This document shows positions 43,647 through 53,575 of a stretch of DNA of 64,000 nucleotides, piece by piece. Numbering within the stretch: position 1 is the first letter of the stretch; every line of letters begins with the position of its first letter. Origin of the DNA: Candidatus Parachristensenella avicola (GTDB lineage: Bacteria; Bacillota; Clostridia; Christensenellales; UMGS416); NCBI GenBank assembly GCA_904420205.1, contig CAJFUN010000034.1, forward strand, positions 62,001-126,000, written 5' to 3'. A model generated the notes under the pieces. It was not told where the DNA came from. It saw only the letters and a list, made by a program, of their open reading frames with translations, and searched no databases. The translations under genes were made by a program, and so were the position numbers.

Positions 43647-45622
43647 GACGCTATGACCACTCGCTGTACCTCCGTATCGTTCACCCATATGACGGCCGTT
43701 TGTTCTCCAGCATAATCCTCATCCGGCTTAATATGATAACTGTATACCCCAGCCTCTCGCACTTCATCCACCAGCGTATGCGCCTGCTCGCCAGCCAGCA
43801 GCTGAATCCTGACGTGGGCCGAAGGTTCCGGCACCGTTACCTCTACCGACTCACCCCAGTCTGCGCCCGCAGCAGGGGCTGCGGTTGTGCTGTCGCTAAG
43901 GCCCTTGGAGATCCAAAGCTTCACCCGGTCGCCCTCAGCGATCGGCGTTCCCTCCACAGGATCCTGCTGGATAATCGTACCCACCGGCTCGTTGCTTTCC
44001 ATCCGCGTAATCTGATCGATTACCAAGCCCCTGCCCTCTAAGGCGATCAGCACATCCTGCTCCTTTTGGCCAATATAATTATCCATGATTCGCTGTTCCG
44101 GCTGGGTCTGGCTTTGGCTCTGGGTGTTTTTGGCAATCCATACATCCACCTTTGATCCCTTGTCCACCTGGGTGCCGTCCACGGGATCCTGTTGAACCAC
44201 CTCGTTATCGGGCTTATCCGCAGTGCTGCTTTGCCGCACATCGCCGATCTCAAGCCCTTCCTGCCGCAGTCTTTCGGTGGCGTCCTCCAGCGACATGCCT
44301 TCTAGATCCGGCACGGTCAACTTCTCCGTACCCTTACTGACAAACATCGTAATCGTGGTGGATGTGTTCACCGACGTACCCACGCCGGGTTCGCATCGGA
44401 TAACCCGGCCCGCTGGCTGCTGGTCGGAATATTCCTCCTGAGTGACGACGATTAGTTGCTCCCGATCAAAAATCAGCTGCGCTTCATTGGAAGTTTTCCC
44501 GATCACATCGGGCACGACCCGCACTGCCGCCTGCTCATCCTGCATGCGCCCCAGCAGATAGGCGGCGCCCACCGCCAGCACAACCAGCAGCAGCACAAGG
44601 AAGGAAATCAGCACAATGCTCCCGGGCGACATCCCGCGCCGTTGCCGCGGTTTCACCCGCGGGACCGAACCGCTCTCGTGGCTAATGCGCTCAGGCGTGC
44701 GCGCCCGGTTCCCAATGGGGCCGCTGCGCACTTTGGGCATGCGCACCGTCTCCCCCTCCTCGTGCTGCGGCGGGGGGATCTTTTTCACAAAATCGCCATC
44801 GGGGTTACGCAGCGATTTCATCAAGTCGTTGGCCATTTCCCGTGCGGAATCATATCGGCACTGCGGATCCTTTTCAATGGCCTTAAGGATAATATCCTCT
44901 AGGGATCTGCAGATGTTGGGGTTAAGCTGGCTGGGCGGCACAGGCTTTTCCTGCAGCTGCTTGATGGCAACCGCCACCGCCGTATCCCCCTGAAAGGGGA
45001 GCTGGCCCGTCGCCATCTCATAGAGCACAATGCCCAGCGAATACAGGTCGGTCTTGCGGTCGGTATACCCGCCGCGGGCTTGCTCTGGTGAGAAGTAGTG
45101 GACCGAACCCATCACCTTATCCCCGCCCATGGTAATCGTGGACAACGCGGCGGAACGGGCAATGCCGAAATCCGTTACCTTCGCCGTATGGTTGGTCGTC
45201 AGCATGATGTTCTGCGGTTTAATATCCCGGTGCACCAATTGATGGCAATGCGCATAATAAAGGGCGTCGCAAATCTCCACGCCAATATCTACGACCTGCT
45301 CATGGCTGAGCACGTGGTGCTTTTGAATATAATCCTTAAGCGTCTGCCCCGCCACATACTCCATGACGATGAACAGCCGTCCCTCGTCCTCGCCAATCTC
45401 CAGGGTATCGACGATATTCCGGTGGTGATGCTCGATACAAATCTGCGCTTCCTTACGGAACTGACGCACATAGGAAGCATCCTCCATATATTCCGGCCGC
45501 AGCATCTTGATAGCCACCGTTTCGCCGGTATCCAGCCGGCTGGCTTTATATACCATGGCCATGCCGCCGCTACCGATAACATCGCCCATCAGGTATCGCC
45601 CTTTTAAGATCCAATCAGCCAT
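43643..45622 (-). CDS. prkC: Membrane Ser/Thr kinase with PASTA repeats
   Basis: A 659-residue Hanks-type kinase sensing cell-wall fragments. The kinase domain (about 1-270) has the GSGGMAMVYKA glycine loop, K39 (VAIK), HRD at 131-133 and DFG at 151-153. A Pro/Arg-rich juxtamembrane stretch leads to one membrane helix (about 335-357). Outside are three PASTA repeats (about 368-435, 436-505 and 515-590) and a C-terminal domain of about 65 residues. Its phosphatase partner prpC overlaps it by eight bases. Confidence 0.96.
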   Translation of the reverse strand: MADWILKGRYLMGDVIGSGGMAMVYKASRLDTGETVAIKMLRPEYMEDASYVRQFRKEAQICIEHHHRNIVDTLEIGEDEGRLFIVMEYVAGQTLKDYIQKHHVLSHEQVVDIGVEICDALYYAHCHQLVHRDIKPQNIMLTTNHTAKVTDFGIARSAALSTITMGGDKVMGSVHYFSPEQARGGYTDRKTDLYSLGIVLYEMATGQLPFQGDTAVAVAIKQLQEKPVPPSQLNPNICRSLEDIILKAIEKDPQCRYDSAREMANDLMKSLRNPDGDFVKKIPPPQHEEGETVRMPKVRSGPIGNRARTPERISHESGSVPRVKPRQRRGMSPGSIVLISFLVLLLVVLAVGAAYLLGRMQDEQAAVRVVPDVIGKTSNEAQLIFDREQLIVVTQEEYSDQQPAGRVIRCEPGVGTSVNTSTTITMFVSKGTEKLTVPDLEGMSLEDATERLRQEGLEIGDVRQSSTADKPDNEVVQQDPVDGTQVDKGSKVDVWIAKNTQSQSQTQPEQRIMDNYIGQKEQDVLIALEGRGLVIDQITRMESNEPVGTIIQQDPVEGTPIAEGDRVKLWISKGLSDSTTAAPAAGADWGESVEVTVPEPSAHVRIQLLAGEQAHTLVDEVREAGVYSYHIKPDEDYAGEQTAVIWVNDTEVQRVVIAS

Positions 45623-46358
45623 GGGCGCTTACCTCCTCCTCTACCCGGGCTAAAACTACGGTGATATTGTCCTTACCGCCTAAATTTTCCGCCATATAAA
45701 CCAGCGTTTCGGCAATCTCCGAAAGGGCGGCGCCGCTACCAAGCATTTGGGCCAGTTCGTCGTCGTCGATTGGGTCGGTTAATCCGTCGGAGCAAAGCAT
45801 CAGCACCTGCCCTGCCGTCATCGGCACCTCATAGAGATCCACATCGATCTCCGGCTCCGTCCCCACCGCTCGCGTAATAATGTTCCTGTGTGGATGCGTC
45901 CGCGCCTGGGCATGGGTAATGCTGCCGGCCTTTTCCATCTCCGCTACCAGGGAATGATCCTCGGTCACCTGCCGGATCACGCCGTTTTCATAGGCGTATG
46001 CGCGGCTGTCGCCCACATGGGCAATGAACCATTTCTTTTTTTCAGTCAGCGCCAGGGTCATCGTCGTACCCATACCGTCATATTCCAGCTTCTCCAGCGA
46101 TTCCCGGAAAATGACGCGATTTGCCTCGCGAACGGCCTCAACCAGCCGCTCCCCCGGGTCCTTGCCATGGGAATGAAGAATGCTGTCGCAGGCCACCTGC
46201 ACGCCAAAGGCGCTGGCTACGTCCCCGCCCTGATGGCCGCCCATGCCGTCGGCTACCATCATCAGATCCGGAGGCCCTCCTTCCGCCGGCAGATAATAGC
46301 GATCCTCATTGCGCCGCCGCTTCCCGATTCTGGAGCTGCCGGCATATTCGATATGCAT
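45615..46358 (-). CDS. prpC: PP2C-type phosphatase
   Basis: Dephosphorylates PrkC and its substrates. The 247-residue PPM-family enzyme has the metal-binding motifs RRRNEDRYY, MVADGMGGHQGG, AHVGDSRAYAY and LMLCSDGLTDPIDDDE, and GGKDNITVVL near the end. The ATG at 46358 sits after GAGGTGGGGAAGG. It follows rlmN by 22 bases. Confidence 0.94.
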   Translation of the reverse strand: MHIEYAGSSRIGKRRRNEDRYYLPAEGGPPDLMMVADGMGGHQGGDVASAFGVQVACDSILHSHGKDPGERLVEAVREANRVIFRESLEKLEYDGMGTTMTLALTEKKKWFIAHVGDSRAYAYENGVIRQVTEDHSLVAEMEKAGSITHAQARTHPHRNIITRAVGTEPEIDVDLYEVPMTAGQVLMLCSDGLTDPIDDDELAQMLGSGAALSEIAETLVYMAENLGGKDNITVVLARVEEEVSAHG

Positions 46359-46380
46359 CCTTCCCCACCTCATTTGACGA

Positions 46381-47421
46381 TTATGATTTTTCCTTCAAAA
46401 CCCGGCGGCGCAGCTGGCCGCAGGCGCCGTCCAGATCCGCTCCCATGGTCACCCGGCGGCTAGCGGACACATGGCATCGCGCAAGCTCATCCATGAAAGC
46501 TTTCACGCGGTGCGGCTGGCTTCCCACCAGACCGGTTTCCGCTACTGGGTTAAGGGCAATGACGTTGACATGGCATTGCAGCCCCTTCAGCCAAGCGGCC
46601 AGGGCACGCGCGTCCTCCGGAGAATCATTCAATTCCTGCACCAGCGCATATTCAAAGATAACCCGCCGTCCGGACTTTTCAACATAGTACCGCGCCGCCT
46701 CCATCACCTCTGCGACGGTATATCGCTGGGCGATCGGCATCAATCTGCGCCGTAACGTATCGGTAGGCGCATGCAGCGATATGGACAGCGTTACGCCTAT
46801 CCCTTCGTCGGCCAGGGCTCGCATCTGAGGTACGAGTCCGCAGGTAGACAGCGAAATATTCCGCAAGCTGATCCCCATGCCTTCCGGATCGTTTACCCGG
46901 CGTAGGAAGGTCATGGTTTCCTCGTAATTGTCCAGCGGCTCGCCGCTTCCCATCAGCACGATATTGGTAATGGCCCGTTCTTTGCCGCCGCCGGCGTCCC
47001 GGTTGGCGGCGATGACCTCGCCGAGCATCTCTCCGCTTGTAAGGTTGCGCACCCTACCCTCCAGCGTGGAAGCACAGAAAGCGCATCCCATCCGGCAGCC
47101 GACCTGGGTAGAAATGCATAGCGTATTGCCATATTTGTAATGCATCAGCACGCCTTCCACCATGTTCAGGTCGCTAAACGCGAAAAGGTACTTGGTTGTG
47201 CCGTCCAGAGCAGAAACCTGCTTACGCTCAATCCTACAGCCGCCCAGCGCAAAATCCCGCTTTAGCATTTCCCGAAGGGACAGCGGCAAGTTGGTCATGT
47301 CATCAAAATCCGCACCTTTAAGCAGCCATTCCCGCACCTGCTTGGCCCTGAAGGCAGGCAGGCCGCGCTGCCGGAAGGCATCCTGAATCTCCTGGGGCGA
47401 CATATCCATCAAAGTCAGCAT
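46381..47421 (-). CDS. rlmN: Dual-specificity 23S rRNA/tRNA adenine C2-methyltransferase
   Basis: Radical-SAM enzyme making 2-methyladenosine at A2503 of 23S rRNA and A37 of tRNA. The cluster motif C-x3-C-x2-C is at C109, C113 and C116. Further conserved parts are VLMGSGEPLDNYE, ISTCGLVPQM and the C-terminal LDGACGQLR with the second catalytic cysteine. Length 346. Its start overlaps the end of fmt by seven bases. Confidence 0.95.
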   Translation of the reverse strand: MLTLMDMSPQEIQDAFRQRGLPAFRAKQVREWLLKGADFDDMTNLPLSLREMLKRDFALGGCRIERKQVSALDGTTKYLFAFSDLNMVEGVLMHYKYGNTLCISTQVGCRMGCAFCASTLEGRVRNLTSGEMLGEVIAANRDAGGGKERAITNIVLMGSGEPLDNYEETMTFLRRVNDPEGMGISLRNISLSTCGLVPQMRALADEGIGVTLSISLHAPTDTLRRRLMPIAQRYTVAEVMEAARYYVEKSGRRVIFEYALVQELNDSPEDARALAAWLKGLQCHVNVIALNPVAETGLVGSQPHRVKAFMDELARCHVSASRRVTMGADLDGACGQLRRRVLKEKS

Positions 47422-48362
47422 GAAGCGGGCTCCTCCCGGAAAAATCCGCCTTCGGCAATGGCGCGGCCGCGAAGAAAGTCCTGAGCAGACATGGGCTTTT
47501 TCCCTGGCATTTGAAGCGTATCGATGCGCAAGCTACCCTCGCCAGTTGAAATTACCAAGCCTTTGTGCGCGTCGGCGCACAGCACTTTTCCCGGTGTGCC
47601 ACCGCCTCCAGTCAGCGCCGTCGCCTTCCAAATTTTTAGCATCATGCCTTCATAATAGCAGAACGCACCGGGCCATGGATTTACGCCGCGCACCCGGTTG
47701 GCGATAGCCTCCGCCGGATCCGACCAGGGAATTCGGCCATGCTCCTTTGTCAACATGGGGCACTGGGTCGCTTGCTGGGGATCCTGCTCCACAGGGATAA
47801 GAGCCCCTTGCTCCAAAGCTGCCAGCGTTCGGCACAGCAGCTGAGCCCCTACCTCAGCCATCCGCACGCTGAGCTCGCCAGCCGTCTCTCCGGGCAGGAT
47901 CTCCATCCGCTGCTGCATCAGAATGGGCCCTGTATCCACGCCTCGCTGGGTCAGCATGGTGGTAACGCCCGTTTCGCGCAGCCCATCGATCACCGCCCAC
48001 TGTATGGGTGCCGCGCCCCGATAGCGGGGCAGCAGGCTTCCATGCACATTTACAACGCCCATCGGCGCAATATCCAATACCCGTTGGGATAGAATCTGGC
48101 CATAGGCGGCCGTGACCATCACGTCCGGCTTAAGGCTTCGCATCTCCTCCACGGCAGCAGCGTCCCGTATCCGTTCGTATTGGTACACGGCAACGCCTAG
48201 CTGTTGCGCCGCTACTTTCAGCGGCGAGGGAACCATTTTATGGCCTCGGCCCGCAGGCCTGTCCGGCTGCGTAACCGCGCCAATCACCTCATAGCCCGCG
48301 CGAACCAACGCCTGCAGGCTGGGTACGGCAAATTCCGGCGTTCCCATAAAAAGAACCCGCAT
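47415..48362 (-). CDS. fmt: Methionyl-tRNA formyltransferase
   Basis: Formylates initiator Met-tRNA. The 315-residue protein begins MRVLFMGTPEFAVPSL, contains NVHGSLLPRYRGAAPIQWA and GVTTMLTQRGVDTGPIL in the catalytic domain, and a C-terminal OB fold (VRGVNPWPGAFCYYEG). It lies two bases after def, whose product removes the formyl group it adds. Confidence 0.96.
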   Translation of the reverse strand: MRVLFMGTPEFAVPSLQALVRAGYEVIGAVTQPDRPAGRGHKMVPSPLKVAAQQLGVAVYQYERIRDAAAVEEMRSLKPDVMVTAAYGQILSQRVLDIAPMGVVNVHGSLLPRYRGAAPIQWAVIDGLRETGVTTMLTQRGVDTGPILMQQRMEILPGETAGELSVRMAEVGAQLLCRTLAALEQGALIPVEQDPQQATQCPMLTKEHGRIPWSDPAEAIANRVRGVNPWPGAFCYYEGMMLKIWKATALTGGGGTPGKVLCADAHKGLVISTGEGSLRIDTLQMPGKKPMSAQDFLRGRAIAEGGFFREEPASC

Positions 48363-48364
48363 GC

Positions 48365-48835
48365 TTATTCTTCCTCCGCTTCGGCATCCATCAGCTCGCC
48401 TTCGACGATATCGACGTATAACTTGCCGTCTAGATGATCTAGCTCATGGCACAGGCATACAGCCAGCAGCCCCTCCCCGGTCACCTCACAATCCTGCCCC
48501 CTGGCGTCCTGATAGGCTACCCGTACCCGTTCGGGCCGGTGCGTTTTGCCCTGCTTGCCTGGCACGGACAGGCAACCCTCTACCCAGCTTTGGCTGCCTT
48601 CCTTTTCTACAATCACCGGATTAACCATCTTCAGCGGGCCGTCCCCGCAATCGATCACCACGGCGCGGCGCAGGATACCCACCTGCGGGGCTGCCAAGCC
48701 CACGCCTGGCGCTGCATACATGGTTTCCAGCATATCGTCTAAAAGCGTCTCTAAACGCTCGTCAAATTTCGTAACCGGCCGGCATATCTTCCGAAGTGTC
48801 GGATCGCCTTCAGTCAAAATCGTGCGAAGAGCCAT
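48365..48835 (-). CDS. def: Peptide deformylase
   Basis: Removes the formyl group from nascent proteins. The three motifs are GVGLAAPQ (44-51), EGCLS (86-90, metal C88) and HELDH (130-134). Length 156, typical of the type I group. It follows priA by 42 bases. Confidence 0.96.
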   Translation of the reverse strand: MALRTILTEGDPTLRKICRPVTKFDERLETLLDDMLETMYAAPGVGLAAPQVGILRRAVVIDCGDGPLKMVNPVIVEKEGSQSWVEGCLSVPGKQGKTHRPERVRVAYQDARGQDCEVTGEGLLAVCLCHELDHLDGKLYVDIVEGELMDAEAEEE

Positions 48836-48877
48836 TTTCCTATACCTCCTGGCAGCGTCTCATATTCATTCAAATAA

Positions 48878-51112
48878 TTATACCATACTCTGCGGGTTGA
48901 TTTCCATAGCCACCTGGGAACCGTATGGGGCTGAACGCCGGGCCATTTCGGCCAGAGCCTCTTCGATCTGGCGTCCGTATGGCTCCGGATAGATTTTCAT
49001 GAGCAGCTGATAGCGATACAGCGCCCGAATCCTCGTCAGCGGCGCCGGCGTCCCCTCCAGCATCACAATGGAGCTGCCCCATTCAATATGCTGAGCGCAT
49101 GCCACCCGCATCTGGCTCAGCGCTTCTTGCATATCCTTCTGGCAAGCATCTTCGTCCTCATGGGAGAAAACCAAACGCAGAAAACGGGTAAAAGGCGGGA
49201 AGCCGTCAGCCCGTCGAATTTCGATCTCCTGGCGGTAAAACCCCTCGTAGTCGTGGTTTGCCGCTGCTTTCAGCGCGTAGTGCTCCGGCGTATAGCATTG
49301 CACGATCACCCTGCCCGGCCGCCTGGCCCGCCCCGCCCGGCCCGCCACCTGAGCCACCAGCTGGAAGGTGCGCTCCGCCGCCCGGTAATCGGGAAGAAAC
49401 AGCGTCTGATCTGCCGCTACTACGCCTACCACCGTCACCATGGGGAAATCCAGCCCTTTGGCGATCATTTGCGTACCGATCAGCACCTGAGCCTGATGAT
49501 CCCGGAAAGCCTCATAAATTTTCAAATGTCCCTCTTTTCCCGAGGTCGTATCCGCGTCCATACGCAGCGTTTTCACCTCGGGGAAAAGCCGTTCCATTTC
49601 TTCCTGCACCTTTTGCGTACCACCGCCAAAATAGCGGATTGACCGGCTTCCGCAACTGGGGCAAATTTCCGGTACCGGCCGTGTCGATCCGCAGTAATGG
49701 CAGATGAGCTCATCCCGCCCTTTGTGATAGGTCATGGACAAATCGCAAAGCTCGCAACGCTCCACATATCCACAAGCCCGGCATGACACAAAGGAAGCAT
49801 ATCCCCGCCGGTTCAGGAACAAGAGCGCCTGCTCGCCCCGGGCCAAGCACTGACAGAGCGCATCGTACAGGCTCCCGCTGATAACCGAGCGGTTTCCTGC
49901 CGCTAGCTCCCGCCGCATATCGACGAGCTCCACCCGGGGCATGCCGCCGGTTGCAATCGCCCGCCGTGAGAGCCGCAACAGCGTCAGCCCACCGGCCTGG
50001 GCCTGCCGGTAATGCTCCAGGCTCGGCGTGGCCGACCCTAAAAGCAGCACCGCCCCCTCCCGCCTACACCGCTGGTCGGCAACCTCAATGGCATGGTAAC
50101 AGGGCCGGTGCTCCGAAAGATAGCTGGGTTCATGCTCTTCGTCCACCACGATTAACCCCGGCGACATCAGCGGCGCAAACACGGCCGACCGCGCGCCAAT
50201 GACCACTCGCGCCTCGCCCTGGCGGATACGCTGCCATTCGTCCAGCCGCTCTCCGGCCGACAACCGCGAGTGCAGCACTGCGGCCAGGGCCCCGAAAGCG
50301 CCGGTGAACCGGGCTACCATCTGCGGGGTTAGGGCGATTTCCGGCACCAGGATGATAACGCCCTTGCCCATAGCCAGAGCCTGACGGGCACAGGCCAGAT
50401 AAATCTCCGTCTTGCCGCTCCCAGTCACCCCGTGCAGCAGGAAGCGCCCCCCGCCCGTCTGCAGCGCTGGGATGAGTTTATCCAGGGCCGCGCGCTGCTC
50501 TCCGGTCAGCGTAACCGGGCATTCGGGCGTGGCAAGGCGCGCAGGCGTGCGATAGATACGCTGCTCAAAAAGCGTCACCACGCCCTTTTTTTCCAACGCC
50601 CGCCACACGGACGCCGGCCCGGGCAGTGAAGCGCATACCCCTTCTCCGCCGGCTTCAACCAGGGACCGTAGGGCGAGCGCCTGCTGAGGCGCCCGCTTTT
50701 GCCATAGCTGGGCTAGCGACAGCGCGTCGGGCCCGGATAAAACCAACCGCGCCGCCCGGGCTGTTTTTTCCTTCACCCGCTGTCCCCGCATCTGGGCCGG
50801 GATCATCAGCCGTAGCGCTTCTACCCAAAGGCAATGATACTGACTGACCATCCAGCGCGCCAATTCCATCAGCGGCGGCAAAATGGCCGGATCATCGTCC
50901 AGCAGCCTTCCGATGGGCCGGAGCCTTCCCGCCGGTACATCGGAAGACTCTGTTATGGCCATAACATATCCTTCCAGTTCCTTGAGGCCAAAGGGGACCC
51001 GTACCCGCATGCCGGGGCATATCCGATCCCTCAGCTCCTCGGGTATCACATAGTCGAAGACCCGATCCACCTGGGCGCTGGCAATCTCTACGACCACCTG
51101 GGCATAGGCCAT
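48878..51112 (-). CDS. priA: Primosomal helicase PriA
   Basis: Restarts stalled replication forks. The 744-residue product has an N-terminal 3'-end-binding domain, a DEAH-type helicase with Walker A TGSGKTEIYLA and the DEEHEPSY motif, the zinc-binding region with cysteine pairs (CRACGYVERCELC, CHYCG, CPSCG) and QMIAKGLDFP, VAGRAGRARRPG. Start 51112 has GGAGG six bases upstream; the ATG two codons earlier is too close. It follows coaBC across a hairpin. Confidence 0.95.
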   Translation of the reverse strand: MAYAQVVVEIASAQVDRVFDYVIPEELRDRICPGMRVRVPFGLKELEGYVMAITESSDVPAGRLRPIGRLLDDDPAILPPLMELARWMVSQYHCLWVEALRLMIPAQMRGQRVKEKTARAARLVLSGPDALSLAQLWQKRAPQQALALRSLVEAGGEGVCASLPGPASVWRALEKKGVVTLFEQRIYRTPARLATPECPVTLTGEQRAALDKLIPALQTGGGRFLLHGVTGSGKTEIYLACARQALAMGKGVIILVPEIALTPQMVARFTGAFGALAAVLHSRLSAGERLDEWQRIRQGEARVVIGARSAVFAPLMSPGLIVVDEEHEPSYLSEHRPCYHAIEVADQRCRREGAVLLLGSATPSLEHYRQAQAGGLTLLRLSRRAIATGGMPRVELVDMRRELAAGNRSVISGSLYDALCQCLARGEQALLFLNRRGYASFVSCRACGYVERCELCDLSMTYHKGRDELICHYCGSTRPVPEICPSCGSRSIRYFGGGTQKVQEEMERLFPEVKTLRMDADTTSGKEGHLKIYEAFRDHQAQVLIGTQMIAKGLDFPMVTVVGVVAADQTLFLPDYRAAERTFQLVAQVAGRAGRARRPGRVIVQCYTPEHYALKAAANHDYEGFYRQEIEIRRADGFPPFTRFLRLVFSHEDEDACQKDMQEALSQMRVACAQHIEWGSSIVMLEGTPAPLTRIRALYRYQLLMKIYPEPYGRQIEEALAEMARRSAPYGSQVAMEINPQSMV

Positions 51113-51170
51113 ACGCATCCTCCTTTTCCCCGACGTCGGGACGCTCGCCCCACGCGTTTCTCCTTTTAGC

Positions 51171-51200
51171 AGAAAATCAGCTCTTGCAAGCTGATTTTCT
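51171..51200. terminator. Inverted repeat between coaBC and priA
   Basis: AGAAAATCAGCT (51171-51182) and AGCTGATTTTCT (51189-51200) pair perfectly over 12 bases. A short T run lies inside the right arm on both strands, so it may act as a weak terminator or attenuator before priA. Confidence 0.5.
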
Positions 51201-51277
51201 ATTGGCGCCATCCTCGCATTGGAAGGACGTCCATTTTTCCTCGCCCTGTATACAAGCTCAAGCCGCCGCTTCCAGCG

Positions 51278-52471
51278 CTACTTCGCCATCATGTCGGCTA
51301 TTTTATCCAGGATCCGGCCTGCCACCTCGCGTTTAGGCATACAGGGCAGTTCCGTTACTTCACCCGCCCGGGTAATCAGCGTCACGACGTTGGTATCCAC
51401 GTCAAAACCCGCCCCTGGACGCGTCACATCGTTGGCAACCATCAGATCCGCGTTTTTCCGTTCCAGCTTGCCTTGGGCGTTTTCCAGCACACGCTCGGTT
51501 TCTGCGGCAAAGACCACCAGGACCTGGCTTGCCTTACGCCTGCCCAGTTCAGCGGCAATATCGGGGTTTTCGACCATGGAAAGCGTCATATCCGCTCCCG
51601 CGTGCTTCTTGATTTTCTGCTGGGCCACCTGAGCCGGACGATAGTCGCAGGGGGCGGCCGCTTTGATCACCGCGTCCGCCTCGGAAAAATGCGCCAGCAC
51701 GGCCTCCATCATCTCTTCCGTTGTCTCCACGCGGATCCGCTCCACGCCATGCGGCGTAGGCAGATCCACAGGCCCCGATACCAGAATAACGCTGGCACCC
51801 CGGCGAGCAGCCTGTTCCGCCAGCGCATAGCCCATCTTCCCCGAGGAGCGATTGGTAATAAAACGTACCGGATCCAGCGGTTCCCGGGTGGGGCCCGCCG
51901 TTACCAGCACGGTTTTTCCCACCAGATCCCGCGTCTGATTCAGCTCCATTAGGATCGCTTCAACAATTTCGGCGGGCTCAGCCATCCGCCCTGCGCCCAC
52001 ATCGCCGCAAGCCAGCAGGCCCGAACCCGGGCCCACCTGGCGGCATCCCCGGCCTAGCAGCGTTTTCATGTTCTCCTGCGTCGCCGGATGCTCCCACATG
52101 CCGGTATTCATCGCAGGGGCCACTACGATCGGCGCACGGGTTGCCATGACCGTGGTAGAAAGCATGTCGTCGGCGATGCCGTGAGCGATCTTGGCTATGA
52201 TATTTGCCGTCGCCGGGGCGATAGCAAACACGTCTGCACGCTGAGCCAGGGCGATATGCTCCACTTCCCAGGGCGTATCGCGCCGGAACATATCCGTTAC
52301 CACCGGATGCTTGGAAAGCGTCTCCAAGGTCAGCGGCGTTAGGAATTCCTGTGCATGACGAGTCATGATACAGTAAACTTCCACCCCCGCTTTGCCCAGC
52401 CTGGAAACAATCTCCGCCGACTTATAGGCGGCAATCCCCCCGGTCACGCCCAGTACCACGCATTTGCCCAT
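51278..52471 (-). CDS. coaBC: Phosphopantothenoylcysteine synthetase/decarboxylase
   Basis: Bifunctional enzyme of coenzyme A synthesis. The N-terminal CoaC flavoprotein domain (about 1-180) has VTGGIAAYKS, PATANIIAKIAHGIADDM and APAMNTGMWEHP with the catalytic histidine and the active-site Asn; the C-terminal CoaB domain shows VTAGPTREPLDPVRFITN and VIKAAAPCDYRP. Length 397. ATG 52471 follows AAGGAGG. The order gmk-rpoZ-coaBC-priA is conserved. Confidence 0.95.
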   Translation of the reverse strand: MGKCVVLGVTGGIAAYKSAEIVSRLGKAGVEVYCIMTRHAQEFLTPLTLETLSKHPVVTDMFRRDTPWEVEHIALAQRADVFAIAPATANIIAKIAHGIADDMLSTTVMATRAPIVVAPAMNTGMWEHPATQENMKTLLGRGCRQVGPGSGLLACGDVGAGRMAEPAEIVEAILMELNQTRDLVGKTVLVTAGPTREPLDPVRFITNRSSGKMGYALAEQAARRGASVILVSGPVDLPTPHGVERIRVETTEEMMEAVLAHFSEADAVIKAAAPCDYRPAQVAQQKIKKHAGADMTLSMVENPDIAAELGRRKASQVLVVFAAETERVLENAQGKLERKNADLMVANDVTRPGAGFDVDTNVVTLITRAGEVTELPCMPKREVAGRILDKIADMMAK

Positions 52472-52481
52472 ACGTGCCTCC

Positions 52482-52703
52482 TTAGGCCTGGTCGTTACGA
52501 TAGGCCGGCAACGCGTTTTCGCTGCGCACCTTGTCCTCGTAGATCTCCATGGTCGCAATGCTCACCGGCTTTTCATTGGGATCGACATCCACCATCGGCG
52601 TCGATCCGGCTACCAGCTGCCGTGCACGCTTGGAGGCCATCACGACCAGCGAGTAACGGCAATCCACCTTCTTTAAAAGCTCATTGGTTGGAGGAAATTT
52701 CAT
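52482..52703 (-). CDS. rpoZ: RNA polymerase omega subunit
   Basis: A 73-residue RpoZ protein with LLKKVDCRYSLVVMASKRARQL and KPVSIATMEIYEDKV, the helix that braces beta-prime. The ATG at 52703 lies within the end of gmk (23-base overlap) with AGGAG ten bases upstream. Confidence 0.93.
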   Translation of the reverse strand: MKFPPTNELLKKVDCRYSLVVMASKRARQLVAGSTPMVDVDPNEKPVSIATMEIYEDKVRSENALPAYRNDQA

Positions 52704-53319
52704 CTTCAATGCACTCCTTTTTCAAGTTCTCACAGAAATCACCGTTAAAACGCTGACGCATCTTTTCGGCGGTATAGATGCTAACGAGATGGTCCACCGT
52801 GTCGGAAAGCCAATCGTTGACCACGATATAATCATATTGGCCGGAAAAATCCAGTTCACTGTAGGCCAAATGGAATCGATTGACCCGATCCTCGTGCGTG
52901 CCGCTATTGCGGCCCACAATGCGCCGCCACAGCTCCTTCATCGAAGGCGGCGCCAAAAACACCAGCACGGCGTCGGGGAAGTACTTTTTTACGTTCAACG
53001 CGCCCTTAACGTCAATTTTTAAAAGCACGTCTTTGCCTGCCATGAGCTGGTCGTAAACAAATTGCCGGGGCGTACCATAGGATTTCTGGTTATACAACGT
53101 ATACTCCAAAAATTCGTCCCGCTCCACCATCGCTTCAAATTCCGGCTGGCTCATAAAGAAATAATCCACGCCGTCGATCTCACCGGGGCGTATCGGACGG
53201 GTCGTAGCGGAAACCGACGAGGTGATCGTCGGGCATTCCTTCAAAAAATCCAGGCGCACGGCGTCTTTCCCTACGCCCGAAGGGCCGGACAGCACCATCA
53301 GAAGACCCTTTTTGTTCAT
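52681..53319 (-). CDS. gmk: Guanylate kinase
   Basis: Phosphorylates GMP. The 212-residue protein has [21 protein letters not shown], the substrate-binding motif, and [14 protein letters not shown]. The P-loop reads [10 protein letters not shown]; most relatives have GKGTV or GKST, so neither residue after the lysine is Ser/Thr. Its start overlaps remA by four bases. The call is otherwise secure. Confidence 0.94.
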   Translation of the reverse strand: MNKKGLLMVLSGPSGVGKDAVRLDFLKECPTITSSVSATTRPIRPGEIDGVDYFFMSQPEFEAMVERDEFLEYTLYNQKSYGTPRQFVYDQLMAGKDVLLKIDVKGALNVKKYFPDAVLVFLAPPSMKELWRRIVGRNSGTHEDRVNRFHLAYSELDFSGQYDYIVVNDWLSDTVDHLVSIYTAEKMRQRFNGDFCENLKKECIEDEISSNQ

Positions 53320-53564
53320 TGCTCTTCCTCGCTTTCCTCAAAGCGGCTGGCCACCGTTTCCGGTTGCACCGCGCTTAACACCACGTGATCGGAATCTGTA
53401 ATCACCACCGCTCGCGTTTTCCTCCCATAGGTCGCGTCAATCAGGTTGCCCGCATCCCGCGCATCCTGGATAATCCGCTTAATCGGCGCAGAATCCGGAG
53501 AAACGATGGCGATCACCCGCTGGGCCGATACGAAATTGCCAAACCCAATATTGATTAGATTCAT
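53316..53564 (-). CDS. remA: RemA-like DNA-binding regulator (DUF370)
   Basis: An 82-residue protein starting [12 protein letters not shown] and containing [16 protein letters not shown] and [19 protein letters not shown], the hallmarks of the RemA family that controls biofilm and osmoprotection genes in Bacillus. It lies between yicC and gmk, the conserved place. Confidence 0.92.
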   Translation of the reverse strand: MNLINIGFGNFVSAQRVIAIVSPDSAPIKRIIQDARDAGNLIDATYGRKTRAVVITDSDHVVLSAVQPETVASRFEESEEEQ

Positions 53565-53575
53565 GCTGCCTCCCT

